From NCBI RefSeq assembly GCF_003443655.1, contig NZ_CP031941.1:4462501-4526500 (forward strand): DNA of 64,000 bases, given 5' to 3'. Both the position numbers and the translations under genes were made by a program. The notes beneath the pieces are model-generated. The model did not search any database. It was not told the origin of the DNA and saw nothing but the letters and a program-made list of their open reading frames with translations. The DNA is from Nostoc sphaeroides (GTDB lineage Bacteria; Cyanobacteriota; Cyanobacteriia; Cyanobacteriales; Nostocaceae). Position 1 is the stretch's first letter; the number at the start of each line of letters is the position of its first letter. Of the stretch, positions 1 to 7,278 are shown piece by piece.

Positions 1-236
1 AATACTCGCAATTTCCAGCCCGTATCGGCTTCAAACTGCTCTAAATCTTTGACAAGCTTTTCTTCTTGCAGGATAGGAAGAGATTTTGCTAAATCTACAA
101 CTGGGGTAAAGGTGTTAGGGAGTAACTCAGGATTGTCATAAGCCAGGGCTGGGGGAGAATGCATTACCCAAATTGACCCAGCTAGGAAAAATACTGCAAT
201 AGATACCAGAATTCGTCGCCAAAAACAAGATTGCAT
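1..236 (-). CDS. TPM-domain protein, Psb32-like (3' part outside window)
   Basis: The gene runs off the left edge, so only about 78 N-terminal residues are visible. It starts at the ATG complementary to 234-236. The first 30 residues are a signal or anchor segment (basic MQSCFWRR, a hydrophobic stretch, then PALAYD). They are followed by DNPELLPNTFTPVVDLA and a leucine/lysine-rich helix ending at DTGWKLRV, which is the typical opening of the TPM fold of cyanobacterial Psb32/YgcG-like proteins. Family knowledge: Psb32 is a thylakoid lumenal protein linked to photosystem II protection and repair. The catalytic part is outside the window, so the function is inferred from the N-terminus alone. 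Confidence 0.6.
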   Translation of the reverse strand, partial: MQSCFWRRILVSIAVFFLAGSIWVMHSPPALAYDNPELLPNTFTPVVDLAKSLPILQEEKLVKDLEQFEADTGWKLRV

Positions 237-688
237 GGACGTTTTTATACAAATATCAACGGTAAAAGCGAACAAGTTGTTTTAAAAGAGTAGTGGAAAA
301 GTGATACTTCTTTACACTTGTTTACTTTACTCTAATCTAAGGGATCAAAGCAAAGCGTTTTTGATGAGTGGGGATTTAGAGTAACGTTTGTGATAACTTC
401 AGATAAAGTGCATTTTGTCAATCAGTCTAAATACTGAAAATTTTTAAAAATGATAATCATATATGTTTTTAACAACTCAAAATTGACTAAGCCATAGCGA
501 AGTTCCCCATACAATAAAAGGGGAATGATTAGAGGTGAGAGATGACTCAATACTGCGTAGGTTTTGAAGATTTGTAGGTTGGGTTGAACTTTAGTGAAAC
601 CCAACAAATTCCTGAAAATGTTGGGTTTCGTTCCTCAACCCAACCTAATAAACAGCAATAATTTACGGTCAAATCAAAGCAGCTTTAT
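237..688. other. Intergenic, holds a palindromic repeat
   Basis: No supported gene. The stretch is AT-rich; the only clear structure is the repeat at 574-647. A 61-residue reading frame here runs through that repeat and does not look like a gene. Confidence 0.5.
574..647. repeat. GTAGGTTGGGTT palindrome (core of MITE-A)
   Basis: An inverted repeat with arms GTAGGTTGGGTTGA and TCAACCCAACCTA encloses a second palindrome (AACCCAACA / TGTTGGGTT). The same core, in the opposite orientation and almost identical, sits inside the MITE at 48053-48191, and a shorter version sits at 52575-52674. Here the CCAATACTG terminal repeats are absent or badly decayed (CAATACTG occurs at about 549). Confidence 0.75.
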
Positions 689-1228
689 TCAATCTTCATC
701 ATCGAAATTGTTTTCCCAGCTAGCTGCGTCGCTGTAACCGTCATTAACGCGGTATACTTCTGCTTTGCTCCGACGATTTTCTTGCTTTAGCACTTCTCGT
801 TCTCGCAACGTTAGTGGTGGTTTTTCATTGCTTGGCAGGCGATCGCTTGTTCGCTTTGTGGGTTTTTGGCGCGTGAAGTTTTTCCAAGCAGCTTTCACGC
901 CAACAAAAATAGTACGTGTACCTACTTGCAGATTTTGAGCCTGTTTTTTGGCACTATCAAGACTTTGATCAACTTGTTTGACAACTTGACTAGCACTTTT
1001 TACACCTTCACCGACATCATCAGTTAAGTCAGCGATTTCTAAGCCAGTGACGCGGATAGCTTCTAGAGTGGGGGGTAATTCCCGCGAGAGTGTATCAAAT
1101 AGCTTTTCTGCACTACGAGCAGCGCGTGCTAACTCCTGCAAAGCAGGTATTGCCGCCACTAAAACCGCAGTCAAACTTGTGGCGACTAAGAGTAAAGAAA
1201 GTCCCAACCAAAACAGGGAATCAATCAC
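689..1228 (-). CDS. DUF948 domain-containing membrane protein
   Basis: 179 residues. One N-terminal membrane segment (about residues 3-28) is followed by a long amphipathic helix with heptad-like spacing (ARAARSAEKLFDTL, then LEIADLTDDVGEGVKSASQ, VKQVDQSLDSAKKQAQ), the usual DUF948 architecture. The C-terminus is charged and probably disordered (REREVLKQENRRSK, then an acidic DED tail). It lies 11 bp downstream of the YtxH-like gene on the same strand, so the two are probably co-transcribed; DUF948 and YtxH proteins commonly pair and are associated with envelope or general stress. No biochemical role is established from the sequence. Confidence 0.75.
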   Translation of the reverse strand: MIDSLFWLGLSLLLVATSLTAVLVAAIPALQELARAARSAEKLFDTLSRELPPTLEAIRVTGLEIADLTDDVGEGVKSASQVVKQVDQSLDSAKKQAQNLQVGTRTIFVGVKAAWKNFTRQKPTKRTSDRLPSNEKPPLTLREREVLKQENRRSKAEVYRVNDGYSDAASWENNFDDED

Positions 1229-1239
1229 GGTTGTGTCAT

Positions 1240-1590
1240 TTATGAGCGTTCTAATTGCTGCGGAAGAGAATCGGAGTCTTCAACAGATGTTTGCCGCTTC
1301 AAGACTTGGCTTTCTCGCTGACTGGCATCTACTCCTGCTGCGATCGCTTCCTGTAATCTATCTAAAGTCTCATCCCAATTTCGTAGTGCGATCGCAGAAA
1401 GACGATCTGCCTGGATTTGCACACTCGTTGATAAATCTTCTGCCAATTCTGGGATAGCATTGGCAGATTTTTTCAAAATTTTACGCGTTTCGCGCCCTGT
1501 GCGGGGAGCCACCAGCAAACCGGTCAAAGCACCGATGGTAGCTCCCAGCATCAAACCGCCAAAAAATACTCCAGAACGGTTATTAGACAT
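1240..1590 (-). CDS. YtxH domain-containing protein
   Basis: 116 residues. The N-terminus has the YtxH signature: a glycine-rich membrane segment (FFGGLMLGATIGALTGLL) followed at once by APRTGRETR, then an amphipathic helical tail. YtxH proteins are small membrane-anchored stress proteins of unknown biochemistry. The start is well placed, with a purine-rich stretch (GGAGAGAAAT) just upstream of the ATG. It is the first gene of a probable two-gene unit with the DUF948 gene. Confidence 0.8.
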   Translation of the reverse strand: MSNNRSGVFFGGLMLGATIGALTGLLVAPRTGRETRKILKKSANAIPELAEDLSTSVQIQADRLSAIALRNWDETLDRLQEAIAAGVDASQRESQVLKRQTSVEDSDSLPQQLERS

Positions 1591-1826
1591 CTTGTTATTT
1601 CTCTCCTTACACCCATTTTAGGTGGGTTTTCTCTCCTTGTAAGACTCCACCGATTTTATTCAGTTAATCTATCGTGACAAAATATCAGCCAAAAAGGTTG
1701 CTTTTATTCATTAAAATATCAAAACTACTAATTACTTATAATTCAAAACTCACGGCGTCCCCGTCTCAACGTGTCACCGCGTCCCTGTGTCAGCCCTAAT
1801 TATAAATGTTTATGTGTTGACATAAC

Positions 1827-2162
1827 TCATTTTCCAACAGTTCTTTTCGCTGGTGTTAACTCTAGCCTACGAAAATAACGCTGCCAGATTTGCTGTCCTA
1901 GCAAAAGTAGACTGATAATTTGCCGCACTTGTTGGATTTGCATTTGTAGCACTTGATTTTTCTGCCGTAAGTTATAAATATTTTCCTGGCTGAGATAAAT
2001 ATTTTCGGGTGCTTTATTCAGTGCTGCATGGGTACAACTTTCATAGACGGTTAAGCTATCTGCTATGTATGCTAACTGTCGCTTGAGTTGCCCCACCCGC
2101 CAAGCCACATAGAGTAGTATCAGCGAAACGAGGGTGTTAACGAGGATAACTAAAATAACCAT
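1827..2162 (-). CDS. Small membrane-anchored hypothetical protein
   Basis: 111 residues with one N-terminal transmembrane helix (about residues 1-20, VILVILVNTLVSLILLYVAW). A polar helical region rich in Q, N and L follows (NIYNLRQKNQVLQMQIQQVRQ), probably a short coiled coil, and then a basic tail (RYFRRLELTPAKR). I do not recognise a named family. The frame has cyanobacterial codon use and follows the same strand as the YtxH/DUF948 pair, but about 236 bp separate them, so an operon is not assumed. Confidence 0.55.
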   Translation of the reverse strand: MVILVILVNTLVSLILLYVAWRVGQLKRQLAYIADSLTVYESCTHAALNKAPENIYLSQENIYNLRQKNQVLQMQIQQVRQIISLLLLGQQIWQRYFRRLELTPAKRTVGK

Positions 2163-2596
2163 TGTTTATCTTCACCAAATATCAGCTTTTTATGGAATAA
2201 CGATCTGTTAGATGATGCTCTGAGCGATATTGAAAGGCTTTATAAGGTAAAATTTAGTCCAACAAAGGCTGATGGTTAAAAAATCGCCAATTCGCCAATC
2301 TTGTAACCACCAGATGCCCACAGTTCGCAAAACCACAGCTACAATTGCCTTAGATTCACGAATCGGGAAGGCAAAATCAACCCGTATGCTCAATAAGCCC
2401 CACCATTACTATGTTCCTCTCCTTAACCTGATAATCCTAGATCATTTGCAACCTTTGGGGAATGTAAGCACAATGGTATAGCCCCTTCAACAGACGGTGA
2501 GAGAACTACACTACACTCTTTACCGGAGGCTCTCCAGCATCACCTTTATTATTGTGCTTTTACCTCTAGCAATTTTCCAGTCTGTTACCTGAACTT

Positions 2597-2733
2597 AGGG
2601 ACTTCCAAGTAAAAAAATATTCCATTGCTATTGTTCACTGTTGACCGTTGACGGTTCACGAGTTTTCAGTCAACAGTCAACAGTCAACAGTCAACGACTT
2701 TAATGTGGAATAATTTATTTTTTGGAGTTCCCT
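2597..2733. repeat. AGGGACTTCC terminal-repeat element
   Basis: The ends are imperfect inverted repeats: AGGGACTTCCAAGTAAAAA at the left, and the complement of AGGGAACTCCAAAAAATAAA at the right, each followed by ATTCCA. The middle holds a heptamer tandem repeat (CAGTCAA, about four copies). A related end (AGGGACTTCCAGTAAAAAAA) occurs at about 51965. It looks like a non-autonomous element with an exchangeable core. Confidence 0.5.
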
Positions 2734-2956
2734 CAACTAACATTTTGCCTGCAAAAACCTAATTTGGGGTTCACCAAGCAAAAATTGCTGGATGTGCGTT
2801 GGGGAAAGCAGAAAGTTTATTAATTTCTTTCCCTTTAAAAAGTCTTGCTCTAATTCCCTCCTTTTTAAGGACGGGTTAGGGAGGTTAAAGCCAAAGCCTT
2901 AGCGTATTGCCTTTAACCTCTGAAGGCTTCCACCTGGTATTTCACTAATCCATTAC

Positions 2957-2971
2957 TGATAATGATTATTT
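2957..2971 (+). promoter_or_regulatory. Zur-like box
   Basis: TGATAATGATTATTT lies 25 bp before the ATG at 2996. It matches the 7-1-7 palindrome TGATAATNATTATCA known for cyanobacterial zinc-responsive Zur sites at 13 of the 14 defined positions. Inference: the downstream gene is repressed by Zur when zinc is sufficient. Confidence 0.65.
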
Positions 2972-2995
2972 CTATACATCCAGTAGGAGTTTAGG

Positions 2996-3988
2996 ATGTC
3001 AAAAAAATTACCATCAACTAATTCCTTCCGAGCTATTCTTGTTGCCTTGACGATTGGATTTGTTGGGTGTGGAAATCAAACTGCAAGAACTGCATTCACT
3101 CAGACTACCACTCCGGTAAATGAGAATCTTCCCAGAGTCGTTGCAACTACAAGTGTATTATGTGACTTAACCAAACAAGTTGCCGGAAATACAGTTAACC
3201 TCACCTGTTTAATTGACCCTAGTGCCAACCCTCAATTTTATAAACCAAAGCCGGAAGATCGTAGAGCCATTGAGCAAGCTAATCTTATTCTCTATAGTGG
3301 CTATAATTTAGAACCAAATCTGATCAAATTAATTAAAGTGACTAAAAACACTGCACCGAAAATAGCTGTTGGTCAACTTGCAGTGTCTAAGCCACAAAAA
3401 TTTCAGAAAGGCGACAAGAATGTAACTAATCCTCATCTTTGGCACAATACCAAGAATACTATCAGGATGGTAGAGCTAATTAATAGTAACCTGAGAAAAT
3501 TAGAATCTAACGATGCAGAGGCTTATACGAACAATACCAAAAGAATCACCAATGAACTCACTCAACTAGATAGCTGGATTAAGTCAAGAATTTCTAGTAT
3601 TCCTGCCAAAAAACGTAAGTTAGTTACAACATCTAATGCACTGAGTTATTACGCTAAAGCATACGGTATTCCATTAGCAGGGGGATTGCAAGGTATTAGT
3701 AATAACGAAAACCTGACAGATGCAAGAGTCAAAAATTTGGTTACAAACATTAAACGGGCTAAAGTATCAACAATTTTTCCAGAGGCGGCAACTAACCCTA
3801 ATTTGCTTCAATCTGTAGCAAGACAAGCTGAAGTTAAAATTTCTGACAGGAAGTTGTATGCTGAGGGACTTGGTGAACCAGGAAGCGAGGCGGACACTTA
3901 TCAGAAAATGATGATTGCTAATACACGCACAATTGTAGAAGGTTTAGGAGGCACGTATTTAATGTTTCAAGCAAAAGCTGATAAGTAG
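2996..3988 (+). CDS. Zn/Mn-type metal ABC transporter substrate-binding lipoprotein
   Basis: 330 residues with TAGGAG upstream of the ATG. The N-terminus is a lipoprotein signal (hydrophobic to residue 24, VGC-G with the acylated Cys at about 25). The rest is the cluster A-I (ZnuA/MntC/PsaA) fold: VVATTSVLCDL, NPHLWHN around H147, a long linking helix, then LYAEGLGEPGSEADTY. The four usual metal ligands are mostly changed: Q80 where H is expected (NPQFYKP), H147 kept, N214 where E or H is expected (TTSNALSYYAKAYG), E290 where D is expected. No permease or ATPase gene is adjacent. The Zur-like box argues for a zinc-related role; whether it binds zinc by the classical site is doubtful. Confidence 0.8.
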   Translation: MSKKLPSTNSFRAILVALTIGFVGCGNQTARTAFTQTTTPVNENLPRVVATTSVLCDLTKQVAGNTVNLTCLIDPSANPQFYKPKPEDRRAIEQANLILYSGYNLEPNLIKLIKVTKNTAPKIAVGQLAVSKPQKFQKGDKNVTNPHLWHNTKNTIRMVELINSNLRKLESNDAEAYTNNTKRITNELTQLDSWIKSRISSIPAKKRKLVTTSNALSYYAKAYGIPLAGGLQGISNNENLTDARVKNLVTNIKRAKVSTIFPEAATNPNLLQSVARQAEVKISDRKLYAEGLGEPGSEADTYQKMMIANTRTIVEGLGGTYLMFQAKADK

Positions 3989-4011
3989 TTATAACATCCA
4001 TTGATAAATCT

Positions 4012-4064
4012 GATAAACCGAGTTTTTGTAGATTATATAAAATTCGGTTTATCAGCTTTTTTTT
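4012..4064. terminator. Intrinsic terminator, shared by convergent genes
   Basis: The arms GATAAACCGA and TCGGTTTATC enclose an AT-rich loop and are followed by an eight-T run on the plus strand. It lies just after the metal-binding lipoprotein gene and 20 bp before the end of the convergent DUF4330 gene. Confidence 0.75.
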
Positions 4065-4083
4065 GAAAACGAAAAGGTGAATC

Positions 4084-4617
4084 CTATTGGTCTTTTAATC
4101 TGATATCAATAACAGTTGCGTTAAAGTTGTAGTTAAAGCCTTCCAACTCAAATGGCATTCCAATTTTAACTTTACTGCTACCTAGCACTAGTCCGCTTTC
4201 TGTGCTTTTGGCTTTACCTTCTAAGGTCAAAAGCATATCTGTACTAAAATTGTTGGTTTTTGGATCTGGCAATTCTTTAACAGTGCCATCAGGTTGGAAA
4301 ACATTGACTGTTCTAGGTAGCTGTTGAACGGATTTAATCTCAATCTGTCCGTAGGGTTGATTGCGGATAATCACATTAGTTTTCCCGCCTTTTTTTAACC
4401 CGTTGTTGAATAATTGCTCAGGATCACGGACATTCAAACCACGAACTACTAAGTCTACTTCTATGGGTACTAGTTTCTCGCCAACTTGGGCAACACCCAA
4501 GCTAGATAAGATGCTAGACGAGACGACAAATATAACTAGCAGAGTTACCAGCGCCGCACCTAAATCTAAGAGGTTGATTTTGCCGAACAAACGGCCTTTT
4601 GAATCTAAAATAGCCAT
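4084..4617 (-). CDS. DUF4330 domain-containing protein
   Basis: 177 residues. The opening MAILDSKGRLFGKINLLDLGA followed by a membrane helix (about residues 20-42) is characteristic of DUF4330, a family widespread in cyanobacteria. The remainder is a predicted periplasmic beta-rich domain (VEVDLVVRGLNVRDPE, GKTNVIIRNQPYGQIEIKSV). Function unknown. It stands alone, convergent with the metal-binding lipoprotein and divergent from the M48 protease. Confidence 0.8.
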   Translation of the reverse strand: MAILDSKGRLFGKINLLDLGAALVTLLVIFVVSSSILSSLGVAQVGEKLVPIEVDLVVRGLNVRDPEQLFNNGLKKGGKTNVIIRNQPYGQIEIKSVQQLPRTVNVFQPDGTVKELPDPKTNNFSTDMLLTLEGKAKSTESGLVLGSSKVKIGMPFELEGFNYNFNATVIDIRLKDQ

Positions 4618-5007
4618 AAAAACTTTTCCGAGGTAATAACGAAGTAATTGATTGTAGCAAGAAGGTTTTCAATGGGAATAGTAATTTTCCCTATTTGTTA
4701 ATAACTCAAAGCGACTGGGCGTTGCGGTTATGCGACATATCACGAGTTCGTAAGTTTGCAGGGGTAGCAGCTAACGCCCAAATTTTTGTCCGTTAAGACT
4801 GACGCACCGAGAAAGTAATATCTAGTGTTTAAGCCTATCTCTAGAGAGAATCTTTACCCCCCCGCAATTCGGTAGATTTGTGTAAGCATTAGCTGGATCA
4901 CAACTTCTTTGGTCTTGAGTTAAGAATGCAACTTAGAATACTCTAAATCCGTCTCATAATTTGTCCCATAATTTTATGTTCTCCCGAAATAATCTTTAGA
5001 GCGTATT
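4618..5007. other. Intergenic between divergent genes
   Basis: Promoter regions for the divergent DUF4330 and M48 genes must lie here; no repeat, RNA or gene is recognisable. Confidence 0.5.
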
Positions 5008-5871
5008 ATGTTCAATTGGAAAGGTTTTGTTGCAAATTACCGTGTGTGGCGGCGTCGCTGGTTTTATCCCCTAATTTCGGTGGTAGTCGCCCTAAGTCTG
5101 TGCCTGAGTACACCCTTGCCTGGAAGAACTTTAGACTTCTTGCCTCTTATATTGCAGGGAGTCCAGGTACTTCAGCTTTCTAATATATCCGATCGCCAGG
5201 AAACTGATATTGGCAAACAGATTAATCAGGAAATTCTGGGGAGTCAAGTCAAACTTTACCGGAATTCTGAAGTTAATCGCTATGTAGAACAAATTGGTCG
5301 GCGTTTAGTAGCTAGTAGCGATCGCCCCAACCTTCCTTTTACCTTCCAAGTAGTTGATGATGATGCTATTAATGCCTTTGCAACTTTAGGAGGCTATGTA
5401 TATCTCCACACAGGTTTACTGAAAGCCGCAGATAATGAAGCAGAACTTGCAAGTGTTATTGCCCATGAAATTGGTCACATTGGCGGGAAACACCTGGTTA
5501 AACAGATGCGGCAAAGAGCGATCGCTAGTGGTTTAGCAACAGCAACTGGTTTAGATCGCAATACGGCTGTAGGGATTGGTGTAGAACTTGCCTTGAATCG
5601 TCCCCGCAGTCGTCAAGATGAATTTGATGCTGATCAAAGAGGACTGCGAACTTTAACACGCGCTGGTTATGCCCAGTCTGGGATGGTTACTTTTATGCAA
5701 AAGCTGCTGAAAAAGGGTGGTTCTGTCCCGACATTTTTGAGTACGCACCCCGGAACTAGCGATCGCATTGATGGCCTCAGACGTGCGATTAACTCTCAAC
5801 CTAGTAAGGGAAATTATGGCTTGGATAAGGGTAGTTATAAAACTAATATTCGACCATTAGTGAGGTCTTGA
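5008..5871 (+). CDS. M48 family zinc metalloprotease, exported
   Basis: 287 residues. An N-terminal basic patch and hydrophobic segment (about residues 16-42, with WRRRWFYPLISVVVALSL) act as signal or anchor. The M48 catalytic site HEIGH is at 153-157, and the third zinc ligand is probably E205 in DEFDAD. The order (INAFATLGGYVYLHTGLL, then VIAHEIGHIGGKH, then STHPGTSDRI) is that of BepA/LoiP-like Ste24 relatives without the multi-pass membrane part. Family role: envelope protein quality control. The length is typical of cyanobacterial M48 proteins. It is monocistronic. Confidence 0.88.
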   Translation: MFNWKGFVANYRVWRRRWFYPLISVVVALSLCLSTPLPGRTLDFLPLILQGVQVLQLSNISDRQETDIGKQINQEILGSQVKLYRNSEVNRYVEQIGRRLVASSDRPNLPFTFQVVDDDAINAFATLGGYVYLHTGLLKAADNEAELASVIAHEIGHIGGKHLVKQMRQRAIASGLATATGLDRNTAVGIGVELALNRPRSRQDEFDADQRGLRTLTRAGYAQSGMVTFMQKLLKKGGSVPTFLSTHPGTSDRIDGLRRAINSQPSKGNYGLDKGSYKTNIRPLVRS

Positions 5872-6003
5872 GGGCAGTTATCAGTTATCAGTTAAGAAAA
5901 TCGTCTGTGATAACTGTTCACTGATTTGAGTCTCCCTCATCCCCCTCATCCCCCTCATTCTGCCCACTCCCCACTCTCCACTCCCGCTCATCTCGAATAT
6001 TGC

Positions 6004-6759
6004 TCAATTATGGTTGCGGCGATCGACTTTGATTTTAGCTGGATTAACTCTGATCACTACATCTTCTAAAGGCAGGGTACGGAGATAGTCTTTAAAAATG
6101 TTAACTTGATAAACCAGCTTATTGGTGATATCTAATCCAGTCAACCAGCCACTCCGGGGATGATAAGCGCCAGTATCTATGTCTAGCCATCCCTCTCCTT
6201 GTGCCAGTTTACCAGGAGAAACATCCGGCAGAGTAAAGGTAATGGTGTGACCGATGATAATGAGCTTATCTGGAAAGTAGGGTTTTTCAATGCTGTGAAA
6301 TTCCTCTCGTATCCAGCACAGTTGATCGGCAGTTTGTTCTGTCACCGACTTGGAAGGGTCAACACCAGCATGAGTTAACCAAATATCCCCCAAGTCGAGA
6401 TATGTAGGCAAACTCTTGAACCAATCCAGATGGTCATCAGGGATTGAAGCCTCGTGGTAACTGGCTACGGTAGCTTGCCCCCCACTGTAGAGCCATGCTT
6501 GCATCGTTGGGGAGGAGGTTCTTTCATTGGTCAGAATGTTTAATAACATCTGCTCATGATTTCCCAACAAACATGAGTAGTTATGTCGCTTGACAAAATT
6601 AACTACTTGTGAACTATGAGGGCCGCGATCAATTAAGTCTCCCAGAAAATAGATTTGATCATCTGACGTGGGGGCGATCGCCTCCAGCAATGTCATCAAA
6701 CCTTCATAGTGTCCATGCACATCCCCAATTACAATTCGTCTGGGGCTAGTTTCGCTCAT
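6004..6759 (-). CDS. PPP-type metallophosphoesterase (Ser/Thr phosphatase-like)
   Basis: 251 residues. The dimetal signature is complete: GDVHG at 12-16, GDLIDRG at 40-46 and GNHE at 66-69, with downstream histidines in LTHAG and IIGHT. The arrangement and length resemble bacterial PrpA/PrpB and lambda-type protein phosphatases; diadenosine tetraphosphatase activity is an alternative for this fold. Two metal ions (usually Mn) are expected. It could oppose the Ser/Thr kinases encoded at 39.7-42.9 kb, but nothing in the sequence ties them together. Alone on the minus strand. Confidence 0.85.
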   Translation of the reverse strand: MSETSPRRIVIGDVHGHYEGLMTLLEAIAPTSDDQIYFLGDLIDRGPHSSQVVNFVKRHNYSCLLGNHEQMLLNILTNERTSSPTMQAWLYSGGQATVASYHEASIPDDHLDWFKSLPTYLDLGDIWLTHAGVDPSKSVTEQTADQLCWIREEFHSIEKPYFPDKLIIIGHTITFTLPDVSPGKLAQGEGWLDIDTGAYHPRSGWLTGLDITNKLVYQVNIFKDYLRTLPLEDVVIRVNPAKIKVDRRNHN

Positions 6760-7278
6760 TGTCTCTTAGCTTCAATAGTTTGGCTAATACTTCTGCTACA
6801 GTTTAAGCTGTCTGGTTTCCGTAATAGAAGGTAGAAATACTGAATAATTTTTATTTTAATTTAATTATTCCCCCATAAATAAAAAAATATCCCAAAACTG
6901 ACGCAAAAATCCTCTCTATTCTCTTCTCTCTGTGTTCTCTGCGCGGCAGTTGCTACCCTGCGGGAACGCTAAGAGCGAACAAGTCGGGGAACCCGCCCAA
7001 CGCACTGCTTTGTCTCTGTGGTTCGTTTATTTGGATCAGGACTTACGCAAAAATTGCCGAAAAGCTTAATTTATCGAACCGCCAGACGCTCGATGACTCG
7101 CTACCGCTTCGCTATCGCGCTTCGCGTCTCCAAGAGTTGACGCCATCGCGCAGCGTCTCGTTAGAGAAGAACGCCTTCTCTAACGAGAGGCTTCGCCAAC
7201 GCGCAGCGTCTCGTAGAGAAGAATTCGTAGAGTGTGCGTAAGTCCTATGGATAATTTATTTCTTGGAGTTCTCTTATC
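6760..7278. other. Intergenic with MITE
   Basis: No gene. A degenerate CGCGGAGTC-rich repeat patch around 6930-7020 precedes the MITE at 7039-7245, and TTATTTCTTGGAGTTC at 7256-7272 resembles the end of the AGGGACTTCC family. Confidence 0.5.
7039..7245. mobile_element. MITE-B copy (GGACTTACGCA ends)
   Basis: The ends GGACTTACGCAAAA and GTGCGTAAGTCC are inverted repeats. The right flank is TA; the left is CA, probably a mutated TA. The interior holds AAGCTTAATTTATCGAACCG, also found reversed in the copy at 14304-14392, plus a run of palindromic TCTCGTAGAGA-type modules. No transposase. Confidence 0.7.

Larger units (their letters stand above)
2163..2995. other. Intergenic, repeats and Zur-box promoter
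   Basis: No convincing gene; the 61- and 69-residue frames near 2210-2480 overlap each other on opposite strands and resemble nothing known. The stretch holds a terminal-repeat element (2597-2733), heptamer repeats of the CAGTCAA type inside it, and the promoter region of the metal-binding lipoprotein. A hairpin-forming GC-rich patch at about 2524-2545 is unassigned. Confidence 0.5.

Noticed and set aside
422-607. 61-codon minus-strand frame
   Set aside because: Overlaps the GTAGGTTGGGTT palindrome and has no family features.
2208-2481. Overlapping 61- and 69-codon frames on opposite strands
   Set aside because: Neither has a ribosome-binding site or recognisable domain.
2470-2560. Possible leader RNA or riboswitch (GC-rich GGTGATGCTGGAGAGCCTCCGG on the minus strand)
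   Set aside because: No match to a riboswitch consensus I know and no suitably placed downstream gene.
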